A stretch of DNA of 64,000 nt from Phaeosaccion multiseriatum (Eukaryota > Ochrophyta, other classes), in contig OZ218953.1 of the NCBI GenBank assembly GCA_965112735.1, positions 3,224,001-3,288,000 on the forward strand, read 5' to 3'. Below, one piece after another: positions 9,868 through 21,201 of the stretch. The position numbers and the translations under genes were made by a program. The notes below the pieces were generated by a model, which was not told where the DNA came from, ran no database searches, and saw nothing but the letters and a program-made list of their open reading frames with translations. Each line of letters starts with the position of its first letter. The stretch's first letter is position 1.

Positions 9868-12447
9868 ATGGAGAGTCCACCCAAGCGGAGGCTGGTGGCC
9901 GGCATGAGGAGGTTGCAAGTAGACTCGATGCAGCCGGGAGCACATCGCACGCGACCAGGACTCCTGTGCGGCAAGCGGGGAGCGGCGAAGTCCTCTGCGG
10001 AGCGCCCCTCCAACTCCTCCAACTTTTTTGGGAGCACCGGATTTTACTACAGTCCGGAGCCATCCCCCTCCTCTTCTCCGACCGCGGACCCTTCTCTGGG
10101 GTGTGGCTTCTCTTTGAGAGGGGAGTTCACCAGCGGCTACGAGGGAGACGGCCTCCTTGTTCTCTCCCTCGTGGCTGGCTTTTGGTCCTCTAGAGAACTG
10201 TGGGGGATTTGCCACGCGTTGGGTAAGAAAGTGCATCATCATAGCTATCACCATACAACAGGCAGCAGGAACTTGTACCAATGGTGTTCCTTCCCTCCCT
10301 CCCCCTTCCCCTCTTCGCTGCTGCCCTGCCTTCACTAGACAAAGTCACCCCGAGAAGAGTGGTGGTGCACTCTGTCATGGACGAGGCCGTTCGACTCCGC
10401 TTAATGATGCTGATGCAGCCGGGGGGCGCAGAGCTCAAGGCATTCTTCGGCCCCTTCTGGAGAGAGCGGCTGTACGAGCAGCAGCCGCCGCCGCCGCCGC
10501 TGGAAGACAGGACCAGAGCTGCGAGACATGCAGCCTCCACCAAGTGCAATGCGGGGGGCGTTCCTGTGAGCAGGAGAGGGTTCCCCATCCCCCACGTTCG
10601 CCTGGGAACGAAGGTGTGCAAGGAGATTGGCCGCAGCCTGGGGTACAAGAAGCTCGTGGAGGTGGAGAACCGAGTGGTGCAGGCTGCGGTACGCTTCCTA
10701 CCCCCGGGCCTCAAGCATCTCCAGTTTGGGGACTACTACTGCAGGTACGAGGGAGGCGAGTTTTCCAGGTGCGCATCGTATGTATATATATATATGCATA
10801 CATAAAGTGGATGGGTGGCGCTGTGGTGTACTCGGGTAGGACCTTTTATCAGCATACGCCAAATCTTCCACTCTCTACTGCCATCTAGTGCCATCTGCTA
10901 CGTAGCCTGCCTGCTATCGCATGGTATCCGGCCCGTCGTACTAAGCTCTTTCGCTTGCACGTGGTGTGTTTGCTTACCCTCAGGGAGGTGGAGGGGGGCC
11001 TGCCGGAGGGCCTGGAGTCCATTCAGTACGGCCGATTCTTCAACGCTGCCGTCGTACTGCCTGCCAGCACCAAGAAGGTATGGTCAATCAATCTCTCCAT
11101 CTCTCTCTCTCGCTCGCTCGCTCGCTCGCTCTATGGGGACCAGACGCAGCATGCGACCAGTGGGATGGTAATGCTTATGTGGAGACCGAGCGAGGGGGGG
11201 CGGGGTTGTTGAAACGGGGAGGCTGCGTGGGATTGAAGCGTGGGGTGGAAGACAGAATGGATGTAGGGACGGATTATTGTCCAGGGTGTAATTGAAGCGA
11301 CGCAGCGACGGGTTACTGTCCAAGGTGAAGACGGCACGCCTCCATGTGGCGTTGCCTTCTCCCCTCCCTCCCCTCCCCACACACCCTGTACACCTGACGC
11401 CCTATTCCCTCCCCCATCTTTCTCTCTTCCTCCCTTTACCCTCTCTTTCTCTCTCCCTCCTCTACCCTCCCCCCCTCTCTCTCTCCTCTACCCTCCCCCC
11501 CTCTCTCTCTCTCCTCTACCCTCCCCCCCTCTCTCTCTCCTCTGCTCTCTCCCTCTCTCTCCCTCCTCTACCCTCCCCCTCTCTCTCCCTCCCTGCAGGT
11601 TACCTTTTCGGTCCTGTTTAATAAGCCTCTTGTCCTCCCCGAGGCCGTGGAGATGTGCGAAGTGGGCGTGTCTTTCAATCATCCCCTCAAGCTGCCCTCC
11701 TCCCTGCGGCGCCTGGATCTAGGATATAAGTTCAACCACCCATTGGTCCTTCCGGAAGGTCTACGAAAGGTTGGTCTCCTCTCGCATATAATACCGTGGA
11801 TACACAACTTTCTCTCTCACACACACAAATATACACAAAAAGGCACACACTACGCTCTCGCATACACACATACACGCGCTGCTAGCTGTCTCCTAACTCC
11901 TGCTGCTGAACTCGATTCCTCTCGCGGGGGGAGGAGAAAGCCCGCTTGCAGTACAGTACAGCACGCCAATGGGCCTTGCCCACCGCCCCTCTGACCTTTT
12001 CCTCATCGTTGTAGTGCAGCACAGCGTGAGTCAACTCAACGCACCGCCTCACCTCTCTCATCTCTCATCTCGCCCCTCTCTCACAGATCACATTTGGCAA
12101 CGAGTTTAATCAACACGTGGAGCTACCCTCCACCTTGGTGAGGGCTTACTTTGGCCACGCTTTCAATCAGCTACTCGAGCTGCCATCCAAGTTGGAGAAG
12201 GTGAGTGATGAGGGCAGGGCGACAAGGAGGAAGGGCTCCCTCCCTCTCTCTTTGGACAAGGAGGGGGGGGGGGCTTTCTCTCTCTCTCTCCTTCGTGTCT
12301 GATGAGGGCACTCGGGGTCGACAGACAAGGGGGGAGGGCGCCACGCACGGAGGCATAACGAAGAGAGAGAGAAAGGGCCCTCGCGGCCATGCGCTGTAAC
12401 TGTAGCTCTGTGGCTGAGCGGGGATGGACTTGCCATGCCATGCACGA

Positions 12448-12491
<44 letters not shown>

Positions 12492-13624
12492 CTGGCCTCT
12501 GTCTGGTTTTAGATCCTGTTCCCATACGATACTGCCATCTCATCTCTCGAACACCATGCAAACTCCATGCAAGACAGCAGTGTACTCCCCCCACCCCCCA
12601 TGCTCTTGAAATCCAAGAAGGAGTCCTCTTTTTTTTGCTGGCCTTCCCTCCCCTCCCCTCCCCTCCCTCAACCCCCCCCCCTCTGTCCGCTCCGCCCCGC
12701 CTCAACAACACCCCCACCACTCCCCTCATCCCCTTGCCTTTGCAGTTGTCCTTTGGCCACTCTTTCAATACATCCATTCGCCTGGTGGACAGCATCCGCG
12801 AGCTAAGCTTCGGATCCGGCTTTAAACAGAAGGTCGAGCGCTTCCCATCCCGTCTCGAACGAGTCCGCTTCGGCAGGTCCTTCCACCACCCCCTTCCTGG
12901 ACCCTTCCCCGACTCCGTCGTCGAAATAGAGTTCGACGACAGCGATTTTGACCACCCTCTGGAGGGCCTGCTGCCTCCCCGGTTGGAGCGCCTCGCCTTT
13001 ACGGCAAGGGCGGAGTATGATCACCCCCTGGGGGACCTACCCAAGACGTTGGAGCGGTTACAGCTGGGCTCGAGTCTGTCGCACCCGGTCGTCCTCCCAG
13101 AGGGTACGTTTCTTAAGCTGTTGTAAAGCCAAGCAGAGCCAAAGGCAAAGTAGTTATAGCAGTAAGACAGACGGTACGGTGGCACGCACAGTGCATGGAT
13201 GGATGGATGGATGGATACATGCAAACGGCCTGCCTGATGCAAACGGCCTGCCTGATGCAAACGGCCTGCCTGATGCAAACGGCCTGCCTGAGCTTTTGAC
13301 CCTTCCTGCCCTGCCCCCATCATATTATCATTGGCCCACTCACTCAACTCATTCATCCTTCCATTGACTGCTTGGTGCTCAATCAGGCCTGCGAGTTCTC
13401 CGTGTGAACGGAGACTACGCTTCCTGCGGTCACCCTCTGCACCTCCCAGGGAGCATCAGGAAGGTGTACTGTCGAGACACCCTCCTCCCCCTCCTGCGTC
13501 TGCCCGAGAGGGGGGTACGGCAGCGGAAGGGCGAGGAGGACAACCGGGAGGGGGACTGGCGCCGTCTGTACTACGAGGCGGTGCCGGAGGCTGTGGAAAG
13601 CACCAAGGGGTGGGGCCCCACCAC

Positions 13625-13656
<32 letters not shown>

Positions 13657-13853
13657 GTACCAGCAGTCCCCAGAAACCGCTGGGGGTCAGGGCATCGAGT
13701 GCTGTTGCGGCCGCTGCTGTTGTCCTTGAGAAAGCTGCTGTCTCACCCTCCAGGAGTATTGGCTCCGATGGCGGTACTGCTGCTGCTGCTGCTGCTGTAT
13801 CACCAACTGCTGCTGGTCTTGCAGCCGCTTCTACCTTGGCAACCTTACACTGA
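9868..13853 (+). CDS. LP..L..L.FG..FN leucine-rich-type repeat protein
   Basis: Seven exons: 9868-10222, 10339-10768, 10984-11077, 11599-11769, 12087-12200, 12746-13103, 13387-13853; 662 aa. From about residue 235 the protein is a string of repeats with consensus L-P-x-x-L-x-x-L-x-F-G-x-x-F-N-x-P-L, resembling FNIP-like LRR modules of protists and giant viruses. The N-terminal half is not recognised; a short LVAGFWSSRELWGICHALG segment is faintly F-box-like (weak). The C-terminus is Ser/Ala-rich low complexity. Role unknown, probably protein-protein interaction. Introns 3, 4 and 5 fall at the same point of the repeat. Exon 2 has an alternative donor after 10744 that gives a more regular repeat. 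Intron 6 holds an 18-bp minisatellite. Confidence 0.8.
13219..13290 (+). repeat. 18-bp minisatellite, four perfect copies
   Basis: Unit ATGCAAACGGCCTGCCTG repeated at 13219, 13237, 13255 and 13273, directly after a short ATGG run. It lies inside intron 6 of the repeat-protein gene. The unit length is a multiple of three, but the intron frame hits stops, so it is not coding. Confidence 0.95.
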
Positions 13854-14143
13854 GATCCTGTCTTTTGTTTGCCCGGCGTACGCCGGGCACACAAAGGCGA
13901 CGTCTACATGCTCCGTTCCTGCCTCGACTTCAAGCGCTGCTCGTTCCTTAGCCACGGACTCGCACGCTGTCTGTCTGTCGTTTTTTTTTATTACTTGGAA
14001 GTACTGTAGAAAAAAGGATTGCTGAGGAGAGGGAGTTTAACCAAAGGGTGCACTTGTATCTTTCACACAAATAACAAATAACACCCCTCTGATCAGGCTT
14101 TCCGGTTCTATTTTTTATACTTCAAGTATTTAGTATGTTGTAG

Positions 14144-15125
14144 TTAATAGTCCCCCTCATCCTCTGTCTCGAGGGAGGCACTGCCCTCCTCCTCCTCCGC
14201 CGCCGCCTCACAGAGGGAGATGATCCGCCTTAGCCTCAAGAGCAGTGGAGTGGGGTTATAGGGAAACAGCCCTCGCTCGTGAAGACGCCCCACCGTTGCT
14301 TCGAGCTGCTCTCCAATACACCCCGGCGGAGATAGACAGAGACACAGACAGAAAGACAAGACAGACAAAGGCGTAGTCCAGTCGTGAGAGAGCACCTACG
14401 ACATGAATCTACACCACATGACACCATGACCCCCTCTTCCTCATCTTCCTCCTCTTGTTCCTATTGTCCGTTCGGTGGGCCGTCCGTGTGGTGTGTCCGT
14501 TTGTCCGTGTGTCCTGTGCCTCCCTCTCCCTCCTCCCTCCGTACTCTCTCACCTGCTCCATCATTTCCAAGAATCGCTGGAAGTGTTGCTCGCTGTCCTC
14601 CATCCTCCTCTGCTCTCCTTCCCCTCCGACGTGTTGTTGCGCACTGTCCTCCAGCCCCTGCCGCCCTTGTCCCCCTCCCTCTCTCTCTCTCTCTCCCCGT
14701 GCACCACGCTCGCTCCTGCTCTCACCGCCGCAAAAGGCCGTGAGGAAATCGTCCCAGTTGGCTGCTATTGCGTCGTCCATGGCTGTTTCCTCCTCTTCAC
14801 CTTTCATCTTCTCTTCCTCCTTGTCTAGGCCCTGAGTCTGACCCTGGCCCTGAGCCTTCTTCTCCTTCGAGGAGGACGACGACGACGACGACGACGAGGA
14901 GGAGGAGGAGGAGGCGAATCGCAAGACACTCGTAAAGTAGGCCAGAAACGCGGTTTCGGGCGAGATGAGCCAATCCAGCAGCACGCTGTGGTCGAAGCTC
15001 AGCTTCTTGAGAAGGGCGAGCAGCAGCCGGGCAGGATGGAGCCCCCCAAGCGCAGCCTCCGTGCCCCAAGAAGGAGAAGCAGGGGGGGGCAGGGAGGAGG
15101 AGGAGGGAACACTACTACTACTACA

Positions 15126-15162
<37 letters not shown>

Positions 15163-16383
15163 TTGTTGTTGTTGTGGCATCGCGCCTCAGGTGGGCCCTT
15201 GTGGCTAGTGGTGGTGGTGGCGCTGCTGCTGCTGCTGCTGCTGGAGGTGGTGATCCTCGGTCCCGTCGCCAGAGGAGGGGTCTTGCACATGAACACGAAC
15301 ATGTCCAGTGCTGTGCTCAGGCCCTCCACAAGCTCATCGTCTTGTTGTCCAAGCAGCCACAGCAGAGCGTCGGCAGCCTGTTGGGGGGGCAGCGATGGCA
15401 CCAGAAGGTGACTGGGAGGCAGACAGTCGGGCAATGGAGAGGGGAGGGAGGGGGAGTGAGCGGCGGAGCAGAGAGGGAGAGAGAGAGAGTGGACAATGTG
15501 TGGCGATGAATGAGGAGCTAAACGGCGCGAGCGACATTGCATGTGTGTGTGGTGTGTGTGTGTCCGTGTGTGTGTGTGGGGTGACGCGCCCTGCTCGATG
15601 ATGATGCCCTCTGCATTCACTGGTATTGGCGAAAACGCACCTGTTGACTGCGTTCCGAATCAGTTTCCCGCCTTGTGAGGCCCGCACCAGGAGCAGCAGG
15701 GCGCTTTGACGCATGAGCACCAGCACCTTCAGCTGCAGCTCTCGCCTCTCTGCGCAGGCAACGTAAGGCAAGGCAGTCAGGCAAGGCAAAGGCAACGTGG
15801 ATACACAAACAGTTCTCTCAACTAGACCACACAAAAACAGTCTCAATGCAATTCAAGGCAGCACCAATAGACCACAATGGCGTGGGGCTTCCTACCTTCT
15901 CTTACCTGCTGCCGCCTCGCCAATGAAGGTGTCCACCGCAGGGACCTCGCCAAGTCGTGCAGCAGCAGTTGGTGATACAGCAGCGCTCAGACAAGTGTGA
16001 GTATGGAGGGCTTCTGCTGACATTTGCCGCCAAGCCTGGAAGAGGAGGGGAGGGGGAGGAGAAGCCCTGGCGGTGGAAGACGCTGAAGCACCACACGCTG
16101 AAGGAGAAGGAGGAGCAGGTGGGGCGGGACGGCAGCAGTCGGTCTGTGGTGACACGGCAGCCGTAACTGCCAAGGGCAAGGGCAGCCCTGCCCGAGAGAG
16201 GGTTAGAAGCAGCTCCAGCCATCTAAAGAGAGAGGCATGTCGGTGTGCGGGGAAGGAGGGAGCAAGTCGGAGAGGGAGAGAGAGGGCGGAGATATAAAGA
16301 CAAGAGTGAGAGGAAGGGAGCGAGGGGGTGGACGGAAACTTGTACATGCATCCTTCCCCGATGGCACCTGATGGAAGGCTCTG

Positions 16384-16415
<32 letters not shown>

Positions 16416-18078
16416 ACACAATACACAAATCACGACCCACACATCGCCCCTCATCGCCCCCGGCGTGTACAATTGCTGTAGTGTACCACTAAGGCCACAC
16501 AGTTGGCAGCACATCCCTTGTGGCGTCGCGCACGCACCTGACGCGAACCTCCAAACCTGCCTGGCCGGGCAGCGCACGGTTCAGCAAGTGCACGAGCTGA
16601 CCTCTGAGCGGTCCACTGCGTCCACTGCCATCCCCATCCCTTGAGGACTCCGTTTCCACTGTAGGCAATGGTCGACTGGACGCCGCCTCATCCTGCTCCT
16701 TTCCCTCCTTCCCCTCCTCCTGCTCCGTGTGCCCCGCTTCTCCTTCTCGCGGACAGGTTCCTCCTCCTCTCTCCTCCTCAGCAGTACACCCGTCCCCTCC
16801 ACCTTGCCCATGCGGGCCGCAGGCCTTGAGAATCGGCTTGAGGGTGTCCGACAGAAGCCCAATAGCCCAATAGCGCCTGTCACTGCTGCTGCTGCTACTA
16901 GGCATGGTCGCTACGTCTCCAAAAATGGTGCCACATAGCACGGTCAGATGCGACATGGCTGCCGCCGAGCAAAGTCGGACTGCGAGAGGGACTTGTGGCC
17001 GGCCGGGTTTCCCTTCGGCTTTACTTGTCCGATCGCGACCGGCCGTCCCACCCCCACCCTGCTTCGATTCAGTCCCGGTTGGGATAGCCTCATCCGACGA
17101 CGGAGTGCATGGAGTGGAGCCACAGCTCCCTCTGGCGGCTCCATCGCCCCTCGTGTCCGCCGCACGAAGAGTGCTATCCGGGTCCTCCCTGTGCTGATGC
17201 TGTTGCTGCTGCTGCTGCTGCTGCTGCCTTTGGAGGTTTGCGGTGCGCGGCTGTCTCTCCGGATGGGACTCAGCCCGTACGCTCTTGAGAATCGCGCTGC
17301 ACATCTGCAGCAAATGCACGCTGCAGAGCCCAGCTGCTGCTGCTCCACTACGTGACGAGGGGGGGGCATCTTCTTTATCCTCCGCGGAGAGGCACCTCTT
17401 GAGCACTGCCCACACCTCAACCCAAAGCCGGTCAAGTACCTCGCCACTAGCACCTCCCCGGTTGTCCTCCCCTCCACAAGAGCAGGGGCTGTCGCACATT
17501 AGCACACTCTGCAAGCTGGTGTATAGAGCGTAGGAAGCGAGGACGTCCGTCTGGCAGGCCAAGGCGCCGAGAAGAGCACTTCCGATGCTGGCTTGTCGCG
17601 GTGGCTGTTGCAAGAAGCGCCTCAGCCTGTGTTGGAGTTGGGGGTCTTCCTCCGGCCCTTCCCGCCCCTCCTCCTCCACCTGCATCCGCCTTCTCCGCCG
17701 CTGCTGCTGAGCTTGGTGCGCAGGTGCTTGGCAGCTGCAGCGGTGGTTGACAGAGGAGCTGGGATACGACTCCGGCTGAAACGCCACCCGAATGATGTTG
17801 CACGCCCGCAAGAGGTTGGGCTCGCTGCCCTTGTTCGACGTCGGCTGATGGTGTAGGGGAAGGGACAGAGCCTCAGTAGGACGCACAGCGCTCTTGGCTG
17901 TCTCTTCGCGCACCTTCAACGCCTCCAGCAGCAGCTGCACTACAGCTGCTCTATCGGAAATCCTCTCCTCCCCCTCCCTCTCCTCTTCTCTCTCCTTCTT
18001 CCTTTGATCATGATCATTGGTCGGAGGAGACGGGAGAAACGCATCCTCAAGTCTCTCCAGCCGCCGCCTCACGGACAT
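14144..18078 (-). CDS. LINS1: Protein Lines homologue
   Basis: Five exons on the minus strand: 18078-16538, 16222-15906, 15749-15641, 15411-14553, 14308-14144; 996 aa. Family-diagnostic segments: the Lines block LSFDHSVLLDWLISPETAFLAYFTSVLR and the C-terminal block ATVGRLHERGLFPYNPTPLLLRLRRIISLCE, both close to animal LINS1 and plant Lines proteins. The rest is alpha-helical with weak similarity and large Ser, Gln and Asp/Glu runs encoded by CTG/GTC microsatellites. Drosophila Lines modulates Wnt/Hedgehog-type signalling; the role in algae is unknown. The start was set at Met 18078 (MSVRRRLERLEDAF); the frame stays open to 18192, and a pyrimidine-rich CAG precedes 18078, so an upstream exon is possible. 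Exon 4 shows no need for the internal intron its composition might suggest. Confidence 0.82.
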
Positions 18079-18209
18079 CTGGCAGGCAGAGACAAGAAGC
18101 AAAGAGAGAGAAGCTTGGAGTTGTGGGGGGGAGGGGGGGGAGGGGAATTGACGGATGTCAGTAGAAATCCTGAAATCTAGTGAGCTTGGCAATAGAAGTA
18201 TTGTGCGCG

Positions 18210-18890
18210 CTATAGGGCACCGCAGGCGAAGCCCTTCAGGGCAGTTGCGTCCTATATAGTGGTCTCGGTGGTGAGCAGCTGAAAGTGCGATTGCAGGACC
18301 TGCAGGGACAATTTAGCAGGTGGAAGGTGCCGCTCACGAAACGGCATTTATCGCTACCGACGGACACAAGGTGTGAACGCTACAGAGCACTTAAGGTGAA
18401 GATCTTTGGGGGAGCTGCGGTATACACAGTGTACTCGGGTTTGGATAGCTCAAAGTGCGCTTGAAGGAGCTGCGGGGAGAAAGTGGGCAGCTGAAATTTG
18501 AAGGCCCTTCCGCCCATTGACGAGCGGGGGGGGGGGGGAAGTGTACAGGCTTTAGAGCACGAGAGGTGAAGGGCTTCGGACATCTTACGGAGAACATACG
18601 TCATGTGAGGGTGGGCAGCTGAAAGTGCGATTGTAGGAGCTGTTGGGGGGGAGTGGGCAGGTGAAAAGTGAGGGCTCATTCACCCATTTACGAGGGGGGG
18701 GGGGAAGACGGGACTGTGCACGATTTAGAGCGTGGGAGGTGAGAATCTTCGCGGAGCAGACGGTCTCAGTAGCTTACTCGTTGCTTGGTAGCTGAAAGTG
18801 TGGTGACAGGATCTGCGGGGCGAAAGTGTGCAGGTGAGATGCCACACCATTTTGGCGGGAAATGACCTCAGACAAGTCGGAGGGAGAGGG
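18210..18890. repeat. ~170-bp tandem satellite, about four diverged monomers
   Basis: A block around GCAGCTGAAAGTGCGATTG recurs at about 18275, 18444, 18614 and 18788, with 168-171 bp spacing. Each is followed by GGAGCTGCGGGGAGAAAGTG, then a G-run, then a GAGCACGAGAGGTGAAGG-like segment. A partial monomer precedes at 18210-18269. Monomers differ by many substitutions and by G-homopolymer length, so the array is old. No coding signal is credible. Confidence 0.8.
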
Positions 18891-19168
18891 GGGGGTTCCT
18901 CTGACATAGGCCAGGGCACAGCTAGGCTGTCTTCTTCATGGCTATTCCCCTCCCTTCGGTACGCTCTGCATGCCCTGCTGATTCAGTTTCACTTGCTCCA
19001 TGTCAAGTACATAATGAGAAAGAGGGGGGGGGGGGGGGAAGATGAGACAGGCAGAGGGAGAGAGATGGAGAGACACCTGATTGAAGCTTTATCCCCTGTG
19101 TTAACCCTATCCCTTTGCTGTACTTACTCCTGCTCTTCGGGTTAGATTTCTTCGCAAATGCCGCGCCC

Positions 19169-19895
19169 ACAGGCTGGCGAAGCTGGCTGCAAGTGCAAGA
19201 CTGGGAGGGGGGGAGGAAAGGGAGGAGGAGAAGCGCTTCATATGGCTGCGAGGCAGGCTGAATCTGCACCCATGCGTCTCACTGTGCACGAAGTAGAGCA
19301 CACAGTCTTGCGTCTTGCTCCACCGTATATGCTTCACTACCCCTTTCCCCTTGATTCCATTGGCGCCCTGGCGATGCGGCCTCGGGACGCGGAACTCCAC
19401 CTTCATCCCTACCTTCACGGACCCGCTTGTCTGCCTCTCCCGAGCTTGTCTGCGGAAGTCGGTAATAACGTAATAACTGTGTCGCTGGATTCAGACGCCC
19501 CCCCACACACTTTGAGCACCACTCCACAGGCTGGCGAAGCTGGCTGCAAGTGCAAGACTGAGGAGTGGTGCTCAAAGTGTGTGGGGGGGCGTCTGAATCC
19601 AGCGACACAGGCAGCGCTTGCCCTCGTTATTACCGACTTCCGCAGACAAGCTCGGGAGAGGCAGACAAGCGGGTCCGTGAAGGTAGGGATGAAGGTGGAG
19701 TTCCGCGTCCCGAGGCCGTATCGCCAGGGCGCCAATGGAATCCAGGGGAAAGGGTTAGTGACGCACATACGGTGGAGCAAGACGCAAGACTGTGTGCTCT
19801 ACTTCGTGCACAGTGAGACGCATGGGGGAAAATTCAGCCTGCCTCGCAGCCATATGAAGCGCTTCTCCTCCTCCCTTTCCTCCCCCCCCTCCTCC
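19169..19895. repeat. long inverted repeat (fold-back) with duplicated 35-bp spacer
   Basis: The left arm (about 19204-19525) is the near-perfect reverse complement of the right arm (about 19562-19895). The inner 48 bp (19478-19525 against 19562-19609) are perfect; a few substitutions and one indel near 19465/19612 occur further out. The loop (19526-19560) is an exact direct copy of 19169-19203, so the order is A-B-A-B'. Each arm, read outward, encodes the same peptide fragment (VKVGMKVEFRVPRP, then IRWSKTQDCVLYFVHSETH), possibly a small barrel-type domain; the family was not recognised. Confidence 0.85.
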
Positions 19896-21201
19896 CTTGG
19901 TTTCTTTCGAGTCACAAGGGAATGTGCTCCGCATATCAGACTCTCCCCTGTGCCACGAAAGTCCCTGCAACGTCTCCTTCTTTCCTTCCACGTGAACACG
20001 CTCTCGCATTCGGGATCGATACAGACCTTCCCGTGGTCCTCCTGCTTCGGCATCCTGCTCACTCGTGACGCCCTGCGGAAAGTGGCAAAGGAGAGGGGAG
20101 AACACGTATGCGATTTTGCGCATGGGATTATGACCTTTGAAGCTAAAACTTGGTCACAATCCAGGCTATATATGAGTGATGTTGATCCACCTTGGACCGC
20201 TCGTCACTGCCAGGCGAAGCCTTCCATCTCACGCCCTCTCCCCCTCTCGTGCGCCCTCACCTTTTCGGCCACCTCGGGTGACGACCTGCGATAGACCTCT
20301 TGCCCTCCGCCCATGGACAGCGGCGGTACGGGAGTCATCAGACGTGTCCTTCGGACCAGATGACGCCCTGATGGGCCCTGAAAATGGGTAGAATAGAACA
20401 GCGTCCACGTCTCAGAGACATCCAACTGTGAAGGTGGAGTACCCTAACTTCAGGGGCAAAATTGCCGACGAGCTGGAAGCGGAAGAGCATGCGACGCATA
20501 TGAAAAGTTTCATATACTCCTGGAGAAGAGATCCTATCTTGAACCCGGCTTATCTCTATGGGCATACCCCCTCCGTCCTCTCTCTCTGTCGAAACCAAGG
20601 TTGGAGAAAAACGCACCTTTGCCGCTCACCCGCTAATTCTTGCCACAAAGCTGCTGCGAGCACGCTCTCAGCTGCCCAATCCCGATTTCACTGTGTTTTG
20701 CTCAAGCTTCCGCAAGCGCTTCGTCTGGGATAGTCCGTATATCTAGTATTCATCTCCTCTCCCCCCCCCCTAGTTGATGAAAAAAAAAAAAAACATCAAA
20801 TTTCAAATTTCGGTCCTCCAGCCCTCGGGTTGATTTATTGGCTTACGTGAATGCGTTCTTGTTTGGGGGCGCCGTCGTTGAAGAGACACCACCTCCCCCA
20901 GACGAAGACAACCCTGAAAGAAGAAGTGGGAACAACCTATTGAGTCTTTAATTCGTGGTTAGCTACTGTCGCCGTCTTCCACACCCTGCCCGTTCCATGT
21001 ATAGAGGAGTTGACAGAGAAGTACGTGTGAGGGGTTGAGGAGAGAAGAAGGCGAGAAGAGAAACAGATGCGACGCAGCGAATAGCAACAGAGGCAGATGC
21101 AAGAGAGGTAGAAACTTCAGTGCACAGGTGTGAACGAGGTCGGTCGCTGTGGCGGCTGTGCAGTTTGGAAGGAGCAGCAGTGTGGAGACGGCCCCCCCCC
21201 A
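19896..21201. other. repeat-flanking region with unresolved coding-like fragments
   Basis: No gene model closes. On the plus strand, 20428-20565 reads VKVEYPNFRGKIADELEAEE and continues to SWRRDPILN, and 20590-20746 reads LATKLLRARSQLPNPDFTVF before a stop. Both look protein-like but sit in different frames without convincing splice sites. A 13-A run at 20779 is followed by AT-rich DNA. These may be relics of the gene or transposon whose fragment forms the nearby fold-back. The promoter of the kinase gene should lie in the last few hundred bases. Confidence 0.3.

Noticed and set aside
14409-14800. Additional intron in LINS1 exon 4 (donor GCG|GTGAGA near 14730)
   Set aside because: Possible acceptors are purine-rich and would break phase, while the frame reads through to a good donor at 14552.
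15723-15780. LINS1 exon 4 acceptor at CAACAG|GCTGCC (about 15381)
   Set aside because: It puts the conserved DALLWLLGQQDDELVEG block out of frame. The acceptor at 15412 keeps phase and adds SHLLVPSLPPQQA.
19799-20062. Minus-strand Cys/His-containing frame (CIDPECESVFTWKERRRRC) as a possible zinc finger
   Set aside because: It runs into the inverted-repeat arm, has no splice partner or conserved spacing, and does not match a known finger pattern closely enough.
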